NCBI GenBank assembly: GCA_002197995.1
Contig: NGZR01000005.1
Location: forward strand, 3,844,001 to 3,908,000
Length of the DNA stretch: 64,000 nucleotides
Direction of reading: 5' to 3'
From: Gaeumannomyces sp. JS-464
Taxonomy: Eukaryota > Ascomycota > Sordariomycetes > Magnaporthales > Magnaporthaceae
Positions 1 to 10,728 of the stretch are shown here, piece after piece. The translations under genes and the position numbers were made by a program. The notes beneath the pieces are model-generated. The model ran no database searches, had not been told where the DNA came from, and saw only the letters and a list, made by a program, of their open reading frames with translations. Each line of letters begins with the position of its first letter. Positions within the stretch are counted from its first letter, which is position 1.

Positions 1-428
1 GGTGGGTGTCGTGGACGCCGTGCAGGCCGTCGGAGCCGTGGAAGTGGTCGGCCGCGAGGGCCTCGTCCTCGAGCGGGTGCTCGGCGCCCACGGCCACGAT
101 GGGCTTGAAGGCCCTGAGGGCGCCGAAGCCCTCGGGCCGGCCCGTCTCGCGGCGCCAGGCCAGCTCCTTCTCGAGCACGTGGAACAGCGCCACGGCGTTG
201 CGGAGGCAGCCCTGGAGCGGCACGTTGCCGTACGTGACCGAGATCAGCACGACCTCGAGGTCCTCGGGCGACGCGCTCAGGGCGAGCAGCAGGGCCAGGA
301 CATCGTCGACCCCTGCGAGGTGGTTGTTAGTGGACTGTGCTTGGACGGCTGCACAACGCAAAGCTGCATGGGTTCCACACACCTGGGTCCGTGTCGATGA
401 TGACCCGGTGCTTCGCGGTTACCGGCAT
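1..428 (-). CDS. Inosine/uridine-preferring nucleoside hydrolase, N-terminal part (cut by window edge)
   Basis: Only the N-terminal ~118 codons are visible; the 3' part lies left of the window. Exon 1 is 428..383 and starts MPVTAKHRVIID; exon 2 runs from 312 to the edge. The 70-nt intron (382..313) begins GTGTGT, ends CGCAG and contains CTAAC. Splicing joins DTDPG to VDDVLALLLAL, rebuilding the family's metal- and ribose-binding motif DTDPGxDDxxAL. The next stretch (EVVLISVTYGNVPLQ..RNAVALFHVLEKEL) matches the fungal members I know. The family cleaves the N-glycosidic bond of nucleosides to base and ribose for salvage; location is presumably cytosolic because no signal peptide is seen. The frame is open throughout the visible part. 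Family assignment is firm; substrate preference cannot be told from this fragment. Confidence 0.88.
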
Positions 429-1345
429 GGCGACAGTAGGTATGGCGCAAGGATACGGATAGCTGCCTCTATCTTCCAGATAATTTGTTTTGTAAGTTTT
501 TTTTTTGACACCGCTAGGGTCAACTTGGATATGTGTCTGGCTAGGCCTTTGTCACAGAAAGGTAGGTAGATGGGAGGTATCTATAGCCATCATGCCAGGG
601 GTTCTTGTAGGCCTACCTAGAGAAATATGCCACGGCAAGCTGTGTTTGCCTGGGCAGCTGTCGCTCCCGTTATACCAACAGGGGATGAAGAAACAAACTG
701 TTTCAACAGGTCTCTTTGTAAACGTCTGCCTTTTTTTACATGAGCACGAGACCGACGCGACGGGGGAGCCTTACTAGGCCCCGCCGATAAAGCCGCCAAC
801 CATAGGTAGGTACAAGCATTCATGTCAGCGGGGCACCGGGCACGCCTAGCCGTTGCAAACTGTAAGGCACTGGAAACACCATTAGTCATCTCACTGAACC
901 AAGAGGATGAAAAGACAGTCACCCTGCCACGCAAATGTGCTTCTTTGGATGCGTGGCCTGGCTGGAATACGCAATCACACCTGCCGTGCTTCTGACTCTA
1001 CAGTGAAGGAAACGTTATCTTGTCGTGTAGTCTTTGCTTTGCTGCAAATGAACGAACTACGGAATGGCTCAACAACTCGTTCGCATCCATGAACTTGTCA
1101 AGGGTATATCTCTTGTGGGACCCGACAGATCGGAATATGCGTTGCTATGCACGTCATTTCAGACGAGAGCCACCAGAGAGGCATTGTCCTACCCCGCCGC
1201 TCGAGATTGAGTGCTAGAGGCTTCGCTTCAGCAGCCCACGAAGAAGCGTCGCCATGACGGGAGTTCAATCTTTATACATGTAGAATAACGGCAAACAGGT
1301 ACGAGAGATAGAGGAATAAAGGAAGGGAAGCAAATTGAAAAGAGC
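429..1345. other. Intergenic, no gene seen
   Basis: This is upstream DNA of the nucleoside hydrolase gene and downstream DNA of the tRNA gene. Only short ORFs without codon structure occur. It contains several GGTAGG / CCTAGG-type motifs (near 541, 561, 612 and 803) of the kind repeated through the window's intergenic DNA. Confidence 0.5.
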
Positions 1346-1363
1346 AAAAAAAAAAAAAAAAAA
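1346..1363 (-). terminator. RNA polymerase III terminator of the tRNA gene
   Basis: An 18-base A run on the plus strand reads as T18 on the minus strand, about 33 bases past the tRNA 3' end. Pol III stops at T runs, so this is the probable terminator, though unusually long and a little distant. Confidence 0.55.
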
Positions 1364-1395
1364 GTCGCAATTCCCGAATTGCACCTCGTCCGAAA

Positions 1396-1467
1396 CGATC
1401 CAGGCAGGGATCGAACCTGCAATCTCTTGATTCGTAGTCAAGCGCCTTGCCATTTGGCCACTGGACC
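1396..1467 (-). tRNA. tRNA-Arg (anticodon ACG)
   Basis: A complete 72-nt cloverleaf can be folded by eye. The acceptor stem GGTCCAG pairs with CTGGATC (one G-U) and the discriminator is G. The anticodon arm CTTGA-CTACGAA-TCAAG presents ACG, which after A-to-I editing reads CGU, CGC and CGA arginine codons. The T arm is GCAGG-TTCGATC-CCTGC. There is no intron. The internal A box lies in the D arm and the B box (GGTTCGATC) in the T arm. The CCA end is not encoded, as usual in eukaryotes. Confidence 0.94.
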
Positions 1468-1834
1468 TGTTGTTTGATAGATGATGCAATGCCGTAGCCT
1501 CCTCCCCATTCATTAGGTGTGGTCCCAAAAGAAAATTCTGACTTGCCTGACTCCTCACTCCTCCCCTCGGACTTGTCTTGCGGCCCCGTGGCCCCGCACA
1601 CAATGGGAAAGCTGGATGGAATAAAGAGGGCTTTTGAGGATTTGGATCCAGGCGCAACAGTGTTTCGTGAGTCTGCAACAAGCGGGCGCTCATGCTGTGG
1701 CATAGAAGAATGTATTTACCCCCTGAATTTCACCCCTGTCGACCGCCCGGCAAGTCCCAGTCCTGGCAATATGTGATTGCTATTGTCTCATCGCCTATTG
1801 GAAATCTGAGTACTCGGATAGCCTGCTTGTGCCA
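1468..1834. other. Intergenic between tRNA-Arg and the pyroglutamyl-peptidase gene
   Basis: About 370 bases upstream of the tRNA and downstream of the peptidase stop. It should hold the peptidase 3' UTR. No conserved coding signal is seen. Confidence 0.4.
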
Positions 1835-3264
1835 CTAGTACACCTCCAAACCAACGGATATCCAGGCCAGCTCTCTCAAGTTTCCCGCGGCTCGGCCAAT
1901 GGATCCGACACACAAAGATCCAAGGAGTAAAAGGCGCCCATCAAATAATTCACAGCTCGCCCTCTTTCTTGTCCCCTCGGCCTTCTCCTTGTCCCGGCGC
2001 TTCTTCCTGATCAGCTCGCTCTCGAGCACGGAGCGGATGAGCTGGATGGTCAGGTCGAGGCCGCGCTTGAGCGCCTCCTCGGGAGAGGTCGGCGGTCAGG
2101 GGCACGTGCAGGAAGAGCACGTCGGCCGGTACTCGCCCGAGCGGTACAGGTGCGCCCAGGCTGCTGTAGTAGATGAAGTCGCACAGGTACCTGCCCGCGT
2201 CGGTCGAGACCCTGACGTCGGAATCCCACTGGATTTTTTTCCCCACCCTCCAAGCTTTAGCGAGACGGACTAGAGAAAGGGAGAAAAGATAACTATGCGT
2301 AGACGGGTTATGCAGGCCTCAAAAGACTGGTAACACAAGGTAGGGTAGGCAGGCAGGCAGGTTCACTTACCAGGCTGTAGCCCTCCAGCGCTCAATCACG
2401 TCCTCGAGGTCCAGGTTCGTGTCGATGTCGTGCGGCAGGCCGTGCCAGACACCCCCCTCGCGCTGCTCCCGGTGCAGCTCCTCGTCGTCGAGCAGCTCGT
2501 CGTCGACGTCGCGGCCCCGGTACCCGTCGCGGTGCCGCGCTTCTCGATCGAGTAGTACGGGCGCGGGCCCGCCATGCCCAGGTGCAGCATCAGGTCGATC
2601 TTGGGCTTCTTCCCCTCCTGGGAGGCCGGGCCTGCGCCGTCGCCATCGCCACCTGCTGCCGTGGTGGAGTTTCCCTCTTCGCCTTGCTGCTGCTGCTGCT
2701 GCTGTTGCTGCTGCGGCTTCTCACCGTGGCCCTCGCGAGGCCCGTCCCACAGCGTCGGGACCAGCGCGCGCACGACCTGGTAGTTGACACGGATCGGCTC
2801 GGGGTACTTGCGGATGCGCACGGCGGGGAGCGGCGGGGCGGGCCCCCCCTCGCCGTCGCCGGGCCTGGCGTGGAACCGTCCCGACTTGGTCGGCGCCGGC
2901 GGCAGGTATTCGGGCAGCTCCTTGGTGATCTCCCATGCCGGGTTGCGGGGGAAATCGACTTTGAACGGCTGATTTGTGGGGGAGGAGAGAGCCGGATGCG
3001 GGAAGAGAGGTGGGGGGAATCCGTCAGTTTGCACATGCCATTTTATTGATTCCTTGAATCCTTTTTTTCCTTCCATTAAATCACCGTGACAAGCGTGATC
3101 AAAATCCAAAAACCCCCGGGGGAAAAAATAAAATAAAGTACGGGAAGCTTCAATAGTGGGCAAGCAGGGATGGGGCGCAGTGGCTCGGCCCGAAGGCTAC
3201 GCACCCCAAAGCCAGTGACCAGCACCGTCAGCTCGTCAGGGCTGTCGGACTCGGTGGAGCCCAT
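1835..3264 (-). CDS. Pyroglutamyl-peptidase I (pyrrolidone-carboxylate peptidase, C15), with several frame breaks
   Basis: This cysteine peptidase removes N-terminal pyroglutamate from peptides and is normally cytosolic. Exon 1 (3264..3205) starts MGSTESDSPDEL and ends VTGFG; exon 2 (2968..2371) resumes PFKVDFPRNPAWEI, giving the family's VTGFGPF..NPxWEI start. Later segments include KIDLMLHLGMAGPRPYYSIEKR, HRDGY, VWHGLP, and, in exon 3 from 2228, DAGRYLCDFIYYSSL, which carries the conserved late Cys region. A poly-Gln run encoded at ~2687-2716 and a Gly/Asp/Ser-rich insert make it longer than bacterial homologues. Introns are 3204..2969 and 2370..2229. Keeping the conserved frame needs five single-base changes, near 2533, 2383, 2158, 2124 and 2085, so the C-terminus and stop (1835) are uncertain. 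It is either a gene in error-prone assembly or a decaying copy. Confidence 0.75.
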
Positions 3265-4582
3265 GATGTCGATGTCGATGCCAAACAGGCTGGAACAGGA
3301 GAGTTCGCTGTTTTGCCTGGAGCCAACGGCGGACCAGACCACCTAGGCCTAGATGTGGGCGTTCTGGGCCGGGAGGGCTTCAAACAAAGGGGTAAAAAAA
3401 AAAAAATATGCTTGAAATGGGTGGGTGAGCCGTGGGCGGGCACGGATAGGGGAGGGCCGAGGCCAGGCAAAGACAAGGCCGCTGCGATGCGCTGCGGGGA
3501 GGGGAGATAGGGGCGAGGAATTGAGCGACGCGATGGGGCTCCGGAGAGCGCAATAAATGTCCGGCGGAGTTGCTTAGCTGATTGAAGGCGTGGTACAGTA
3601 TCTACCCAGTCCCGGATGCTAGGTGGTATGCAGACCTCATCCCTGGATCCCCGGGCCATTCATAGTCCAGAGAGGCAGCGAGAAGTGCGGGGGATGGACG
3701 CCAGCTGATGTGGCTGGTCGACAGCTTCACTGTTCATGCCAAGGTCGTACGTTGAGTGATCAGCCGCACGACCAACAAAACACCCAGCACAGCAGGGCAC
3801 TTGGGCGCGGAGGCTGACATGGCACGGGCAGCCTTCAACTTCATGTTCTTGGGCTTTGCCCGCTTAGCTTTCTCTTTCTCATTGTATGTCTTAATTACTT
3901 TGCTTTTCTTCAGGCCCCTCATCCCCTCGGTCTCGCCAGCTGGCGCCGTCGCCTGTATTCTACCCAACCAATAAAAATAATAATGGGATAGACCAACATG
4001 GGCTTCCAACATGACTCTTGTTTGCTTCGTCTGTTCATGCATAGCGCCAGCTGTTGGGCAGACATGCAGAACGAGAACACACCCTTTGACGAGGAAGTCT
4101 GCTGATTCCTCGGCCTACTGAGGAGATGAATGAGGCTTCCAAGTCAGGGTGGCGGTGCTTGAACCGAGAATTGCCGCCGATGTATGCCGCTTAGGATCGA
4201 AGCCAAAAACACAACATCATCCAAACTGGAAGGCCAGGAGAAGGAAAATAGAGGAATGAAACGCCGTTGCCGGTGAAAATGCTGATGACATGACCCGTTG
4301 CTACAACAAAAAAAAAAAAAAAAAAAAAAAAAAAAACAGACACCTTTAGAATGCTAGACAAAAGAAATTACATAAGAAAGTTGAAGGTGGAAGGCGGATG
4401 GGGAGGACGGGGTGGGAATAAAATGACACGGGTAGGTAGTAAATGTACAAGGTGTCGAAGAAAAAGGACGTTCACGTCGTGCGTTATATGAGTGGATCGC
4501 CATGCCTGCAGTCTGGTCCAGCAGATAAAGCGAGGGAATCGGTTCGTGGTCGTTCATAGAACAGCAAGTGCCGAAGAGACTC
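3265..4582. other. Intergenic, with a 29-base A run
   Basis: This separates the 5' end of the peptidase gene from the 3' end of the next gene, both on the minus strand. ORFs here are short and unlike known proteins. An A29 homopolymer lies at 4308..4336, and CCTAGGCCTAG occurs near 3342. A small basic ORF on the minus strand (about 3734-4042) has no recognisable family and I do not call it. Confidence 0.45.
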
Positions 4583-6085
4583 TCACGCCAGCGAGAGTGC
4601 GAGCCCGCTATCCATAGATGCGCCAGCCGGGCGCTCTTGGGCCTCGTCAGCCTTGGCATCCTTCGCTTCCTTTGCGACCCTGGGTCCTTCAACCGGCGAA
4701 GCCCGGTCAGAGCTCATTATCGTCTCAAGTCTCGGCCGCTGAGCCGCGTGGGGCCCATGACCTTCCGAGACGCCGCCTGATTCGTCCTCCGACTCGGCCC
4801 TAGGCGTGGCCGCCTGTCGCCGCGCTGTCGCCGAGGATGTCTTGACGTTGCTTGTCGACTTCCTCGGCGAGGCACTGAAGGATGGCCTGCCTCCATCCGA
4901 GGAGTCCGCATCTTCCGAATCGCTTGACACGCTCTTGCTCCTCCGGCTGTGTTGGCTGAGCTTTGAGCGCGAAGACGAAGCAGTCGCCCTCCGGGGTCGC
5001 CTCGCCTTGGGCAGCCCAAGAGATCCTGGAGAGCCAACCTTGCTGTCGGCTGTTGCGGCGGCTCCGGGAACGGTAGCTCGCCTCCCTTAATCTTGGCGCC
5101 CACAAGTCTCTCCCCGACGACCCGCCCGAGGCGGATATCCGACGCCGACGCGGCCGAAGGCGAAAGAGCACTCCGGCGGCTGACTGTGCTAGCCATACTT
5201 GCGCTCCGGCTGACGGGAACCTTGGCCTCCATGACCTTGACTGGGGGCGGGGGCTGCAGCATCCATCTGCGGCCGTCCCGGTGTGCAGGGCGCGAGCTGA
5301 CCACCGGCGGTGGTAGTCGTTCACGGGAGGGTTCTTGACGGGGGCGTAGCTGCCGTGCGAGGATGTAGACGACCGGGTCGGGGACGAGGGAGAGTAGAAG
5401 TTGCGGCGGTCCTTGTTGGTGACCTCGCGCGTCTCGGCACCGCGCTCCTTGCCACTTCCGCCCAGCAGCGTCGAGTCCAGCAGCCGACCAGCCGACGAGC
5501 CGGCCTTAACGATGGCGTCCATGATCTTGTTATGACCCGTCCGCGCAACATCGCCGTCGCGATCGTTGTGTATGCTAGAGTTCTGGTCACCCCAGAGCTC
5601 CTCGTCCTCCCGCTGGTACAGCTTCAGATTCCAGCTCTCGGAGCCCCCTGCACCTATGCTCCCCACGTCGTCGGGTGCCACAGTCGAGCTGCTCCCTGGA
5701 TTCGGTACGAGTTTGGTGCTGGGTGTATGTACCATGCCCGGCATCGGCATCGACCCGACGGCGAGAGTACTACTGCTGATGGCTGTTTCCCTGCCGGAGG
5801 AGGATGAGGTTGTTAACCTTCGTTGGCTGGCGTTGTTGTTGTTATTGTTATTCCTCGACTTCTTGGGTAAGCTGGGCCCCATCATGATCTCCTCATCCCA
5901 GTGGGGGCTGGTGTTGAAGGGGCTCGGTTGTCGTATAGACCGGGGTTTTTGGCCTCTAGCCGGTCCTTTTCCAGTCGTTCCCGCTTTGCCTTTGCCTTGG
6001 CCTTGCCTCTCTGTCGCGAGGTAGTGCATGGTGTACAGGCGACGACGTAAAAGACCGCCGACTGTATTGCCACGCCGAGAGACAT
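4583..6085 (-). CDS. Conserved filamentous-fungal protein of unknown function with N-terminal hydrophobic segment
   Basis: I do not know a function. The start at 6085 gives MSLGVAIQSAVFYVVACTPC, a hydrophobic stretch ending in Cys residues that could be a signal anchor, followed by a Lys/Arg-rich helix (RGKAKAKAKRERLEKDRLEAKNPGLY). Then come RQPSPFNTSPHWDEEIMMGP, an Asn run, and ESWNLKLYQREDEELWG. I recall N-termini and W..YQREDEELWG motifs of this type from other ascomycetes. The rest, about 500 codons in all, is Ser/Pro-rich and disordered, with SRSASMASTVSRRSALSPS and an acidic/basic tail ending at 4583. Three single-base breaks (near 5940, 5300 and 5060) must be bridged; the four segments abut in order, so they are one gene. 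A longer ORF start upstream (6134) is in the wrong frame for the conserved N-terminus. Confidence 0.62.
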
Positions 6086-6754
6086 GATTCCCTGTCCGTG
6101 ATTGTCCTCCCGAAATTCCGGGTCGGTTCTGCAACCACGACGAGCGCCACTCTCTCTGGTTCCCCTCCCTGCTTCCACCTAGTTCCCGTCTCTTTATATC
6201 GCTTTCCTAGATCTCCTCTGGGGTGATGAAATGGCGTGAGGGCTATGGGAAGTAGGGTGGTGTAGTTGGCTCGGAGAGACTGTTGTTGCAGACGCATAAG
6301 GGCTCGACGCTTTGGTGAGGACTGTGTTGGGGAGGGGTTGCCTAGGTTTCTTCGTGTGGCTCGTTTGCCTTGTCGCTGGCGCTAGTTGCCTAGTGATATT
6401 GGCTGGACGTGCGACGCGGCCGAATCGTCAAGGGGTTGATAACCGGAGGGCTGATCTATATATGTAGGGAGGCAGGCAGATCGATGTTACCCAGCGTGAC
6501 AAGAGAAACACAATCGGGAGGCCCAAAGGCCACCGTCAAGCTGCAGTCGAGGAGTGTTTATTAGGTTCGTCCAGGAGCACGCGCGCAGGGACGCAGTCGA
6601 TGTAGGAGTCTCCTTTTGCTTGTTTTGATGCGAGTCCGTGTCACCCCCCTCCTTGCTCTGGCCCACGCTCGGGGAGAGAAGGAAACAGGATAAAATGACG
6701 CAGTGCAGAAGGCAGCCGGAAGCAAACCCGTGCGTGCGCGATTTGAGAGGCGAG

Positions 6755-6789
<35 letters not shown>

Positions 6790-9700
6790 CCTGTTCGGCC
6801 GTTTGGGTTATCGGGTCTGGCGGTGCGTGAGTGGCTTTGGGGGATGGCGCCAAGGCTAGCGTGCGAGTCCGTCGCCCGTTTCAACAAGATTTGGCCCCGA
6901 TCTGGTGCCTTGGGATGCACCGGCCGGGCATGCAACAGCTGTGCTACTGCGTGCTGTGCAGGGTGGTGTGGTTGCTGCGCGGGCGGTCGGTCGGTGTCGG
7001 CTCACTCACTCGCGGCCCCAGCGGATTCGTCTCTTCGCGAGCGCGTGTCGTCGAGAGGCGTCAAAGCACGCACGGCCAGGGTTCGGATGGATGGCCTGGG
7101 TTGGAGGAACCAGGACGACTGTCGAGAATACCAACAAGGAAGAAGAAATGAAAGCGACCGGCAGTGGTGAAAATAGAGTCCAGCCGAGGGAGCCCGTCGT
7201 CGATCAATTGGTGTTTGCTGTTTGAGAAGAGGGAGAAAAGGGACGTCGAGGGCAGCCCCTTGATGAGGCAGGCGTCGTTTCCACAGGGTCGGGCCAGTCT
7301 GGGGCGCTGGTTGAAGGGTTGGGGGTGCGACCGGGTCGAGTGTCCCTTCCGGTGTTGGTGCGGGTCGAGGGAACGGCGCTTGGCTCGATTGGTGCACGAG
7401 AGCGCCGGGGCTGCGTGGCAGAGTTGCGACTTGCATGGGGGATCAACGGGGCCCTTGCTGGGGTGTCGGTGCCAAGTCACCCACACCTTGAGGCGCCGAC
7501 ACATTGCTTGCAGTGGCACGGCGAGCACAGGCAGGCACGCAGAATGAGGCGCTGGGGGCATCAAGTGCTAAGCCCGCCTGGGCGCCGCTCGGCTGGCTCA
7601 ATGCCACTGCCACCTCAATGCCCTCCTGCCCTGAAAAAGGGACCATGCGGACGGTACCGACACCACGTCGCCCAGCACTTGACGCGCTGATGTGGCGTGC
7701 GCAGGCGCCAGCCAGCCATTCCTGAGACTTAGACTCATCATCATAATCATCATCATTCATCATCAGCCCATCACTGCCAGCTGATGTTCGGCTGGCCTCC
7801 CTCCCTCGGAACCCGTCCGCCTAGGGCTGGGCAAAACGAAGCCGCCCAAAGGACCAGCCGCATCGCTCCATTCCAAGTCCGCACGCGAGGGCAGAGATGA
7901 AATTACAACATGCGACCAACGCTAACATGGGCCGCTGATTCGTGTCAAAGACCCTCGACGGCTCCCCTTACGATCAGCCCTCCCCCATTTCCCCCAACCA
8001 AGCCCGAGGGCATGAAACCTCTGGGAGAGAGATTGACGGACCGAAATGCAACCCGCCAAAGTACCGATGATGGCGATTGTCGATTTTCCCCACCGCCAAT
8101 GGACGTCACAATCATCCCGAGTGCATCAGACAAAGCCCCACGGGACGAAGAGAGCGGACCCGTGCACCACAAATGGAGTGAGGGAAATGCCGCGAGCCGC
8201 AGGGCGGCGGCGGCGGCGTGAGTTACAAAAGCTGCCGCTCTCCCAGACCGCTCCCTACGTTGGTGAGGTTGGGGCACATCAGTTTCGGTGTGATACTTTC
8301 CCTCCGCAGGCGTCGGCGGGTAGCCGTGGTGGGTTACGTGTACATACTTTACGCAAGGCACACACCCGCATGGCCTTGCACACATCTATGTAAAGTGCAC
8401 CACGTTGCACAAAGGACCAAACACGACCAAACATCTCGAGTTGGTGGTCGCCTCGGAGCGGCGGGAGGGTTGGGAAAGCGCAGTCCCATCCGCACAAGCC
8501 CCTCCCAGTCTGCATCGCATCGGGGTGGGTGATGTTACACTGCAGCTCAGGCCCTCGGTATCCCAGCACCGACATTGGCTGCGTTCCCAGGAGGGCAGGA
8601 GGAACAACCTTTAGCCTGCTGGGAAACGCGGGGCTCGTTCCCAAGAAGTCGGCCCTCCACACCATACGAGATAATGATGATAGCAGTTCCCGAGTTCCGA
8701 CCTAGGTGGATGCACAGTCTATCTAGGTACCTAGGCACCTAGGTAGGCAGCCCGAGAGCCCGTACGATCTGGATCAAATGCTATCTGCACCAGCGTACTT
8801 CTAACCCGGGTCCCATGCAAGGCAAGGACCTCCTGTTCGGGCTTGGACACCTCTCTAGTCTAAGTGCATTCACGATCGAGGGCCGGCCGAGCATTGACAT
8901 GAAAGCGAGACTGAAAAACACTAAAATGATCAAAGAGAGACAGAAACACGAAAAGCAATCAACCCCCCGCACCACAGAAGAGTGTACCCAGCGTGGTATT
9001 ACGGCTTGCTTTTCCTTTTTCTTCTGCGCCGGGCATGTCCCAGTCTTGGCCTGCATGCCTCGGCGGGGACTTTTTGCCCGTTGGTCGATTGCCTCACTTT
9101 TATGTGTGCCCCCGTCCACCGAAGTGGACGCACCGACAAGTTTTGGGTACACCGTAGCAAATCGAGCAATCTTGTCGGCCGGTCGAGCGGTCGAGCGGAC
9201 CCGCGAAGAAATTCCGCATCCTATCGTCCTTCCGCAACGCCGACGAGACCTTTGCTGACAATGATCTTGCGCCCGCCTTCTTCTCCCCTCGCCGCCTCTC
9301 CACAATTACTCCCAGGTATTTGAGACATGCCCCCCGCCGCTTCTGCACGAATGTTTGTGTGTCCCGACCCTCAAGTCGGCTGGAAATTCCCGCGTGCCGT
9401 CATCTACGCGAGACATTTTCGTCAACAGACAAACGCACATGGTACTCGGTCCCACGAGGGTTGGTGGTCATTCAGGTATCACCACCCCGCAGCGGATATA
9501 AACATGTTTTTACGAGAAACCAGTAATCACAAGAAAAGAAAAAGAAAGAACAAAACCCTCTCCTTATCTGGGGTCCTTTTCCCGAATCCCTCATGTTTCC
9601 GACTGACTTCTCCCATGTTATTCCCGCTTTTCAACGTGTTTCTCCCGATTCATCACTTCTCTGTTTGGGGGTTCTTTCCTATCTCCGTGAAGCAAATTCA

Positions 9701-10728
9701 CCAGCATCTAAGCTGGTGACGACGATGGCCATTGTTTGCAGGCCATAATAAACTCCTTGCACGTGTTCATACACAGCGGTCGGGTGCCTCGTCGACCCCA
9801 CGTCACGCATTGATAACTGTTAGGCCATGGTCATAAACCTGTAGATTTCCCGAGGCAACCCACTCCTAAAATGCTAGACTCTTGCGGGTCAGAACTTGTC
9901 TACAACGGTGTCGTTGGCTTGGGGGAGAGAGAGATGATAGCTGGCAGTAACAATGCCATGCTCTCCCTTGTCTGACGGGCATTTTCGTTTTCATTCAGGA
10001 ATTTTTCCGGTGATTACGAACAGTAGGTGGGTAAGGACAGGGCCGAAGAAGAGCGGGATCAAGAGATTCGGGATAGTGGCAGGAAAAGATAGGAGAGTTG
10101 CATACAGAAGGAAAGACCGCACCGATTCCGCCCCCAGGTTTGCAGCAGAGTTGTAAACAGAATCCATGACATGACCCTCCCTTATTTTCGTTTTGTTGAT
10201 TCCCATCCCTTTCGTTTGCCCCCTTGAAAATGCCGATATATCGTGGGGATGTGCTAGAGAAAAGAGTTACCTAGTTTTACATACAACGGATTCTGGGCGG
10301 GCGGTCATCTTCCCTTGTGCCTTGATTCCACAGCGCCAATCTGACGAAGAAATTTGTGGGTAGATTTTTTAACAACAGTAAAAACAAGGCCTGTCCTATG
10401 AGAATGAAACGTGAAGAGGCCGCGCCGAAGGGGAGTCTATGGCAGCGCGAGTGGCAGTGTAGAAATCAAGGAAAGACAGGCCAGTCATGTTCGCCACGCC
10501 TGGCCCGGATTCGTATGGGTTTTGCGTCGCTTGAGAAAGAGGAAAGACGAAAGGGGCGAGCACCTCGGTTGCCAGGGCCGCAAATGCCCGAGTGCGGGGT
10601 GGCTGGCCAACCTGTGCCACGTTTTGTTCGGAGACAATCACGACCAGGTTCGTCCCAACAGTGGGGAAGGCCAGGGCAAGGAGAGTAGGTGGGAGGAAAA
10701 CCTCGTGGGCCCAGCGTTGTGGAAACGC
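6086..10728. other. Long gene-poor interval with a T33 homopolymer
   Basis: This 4.6-kb stretch lies between the start of the unknown gene at 6085 and the stop of the next minus-strand gene at 10729. ORFs are short, change frame randomly and show no family motif. A T33 run lies at 6757..6789. CTAGGTACCTAG (a perfect palindrome) and further CCTAGG motifs occur at about 8722-8745. Promoter elements of the 6085 gene and the 3' UTR of the 10729 gene must lie here, but I cannot place them. Confidence 0.45.
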
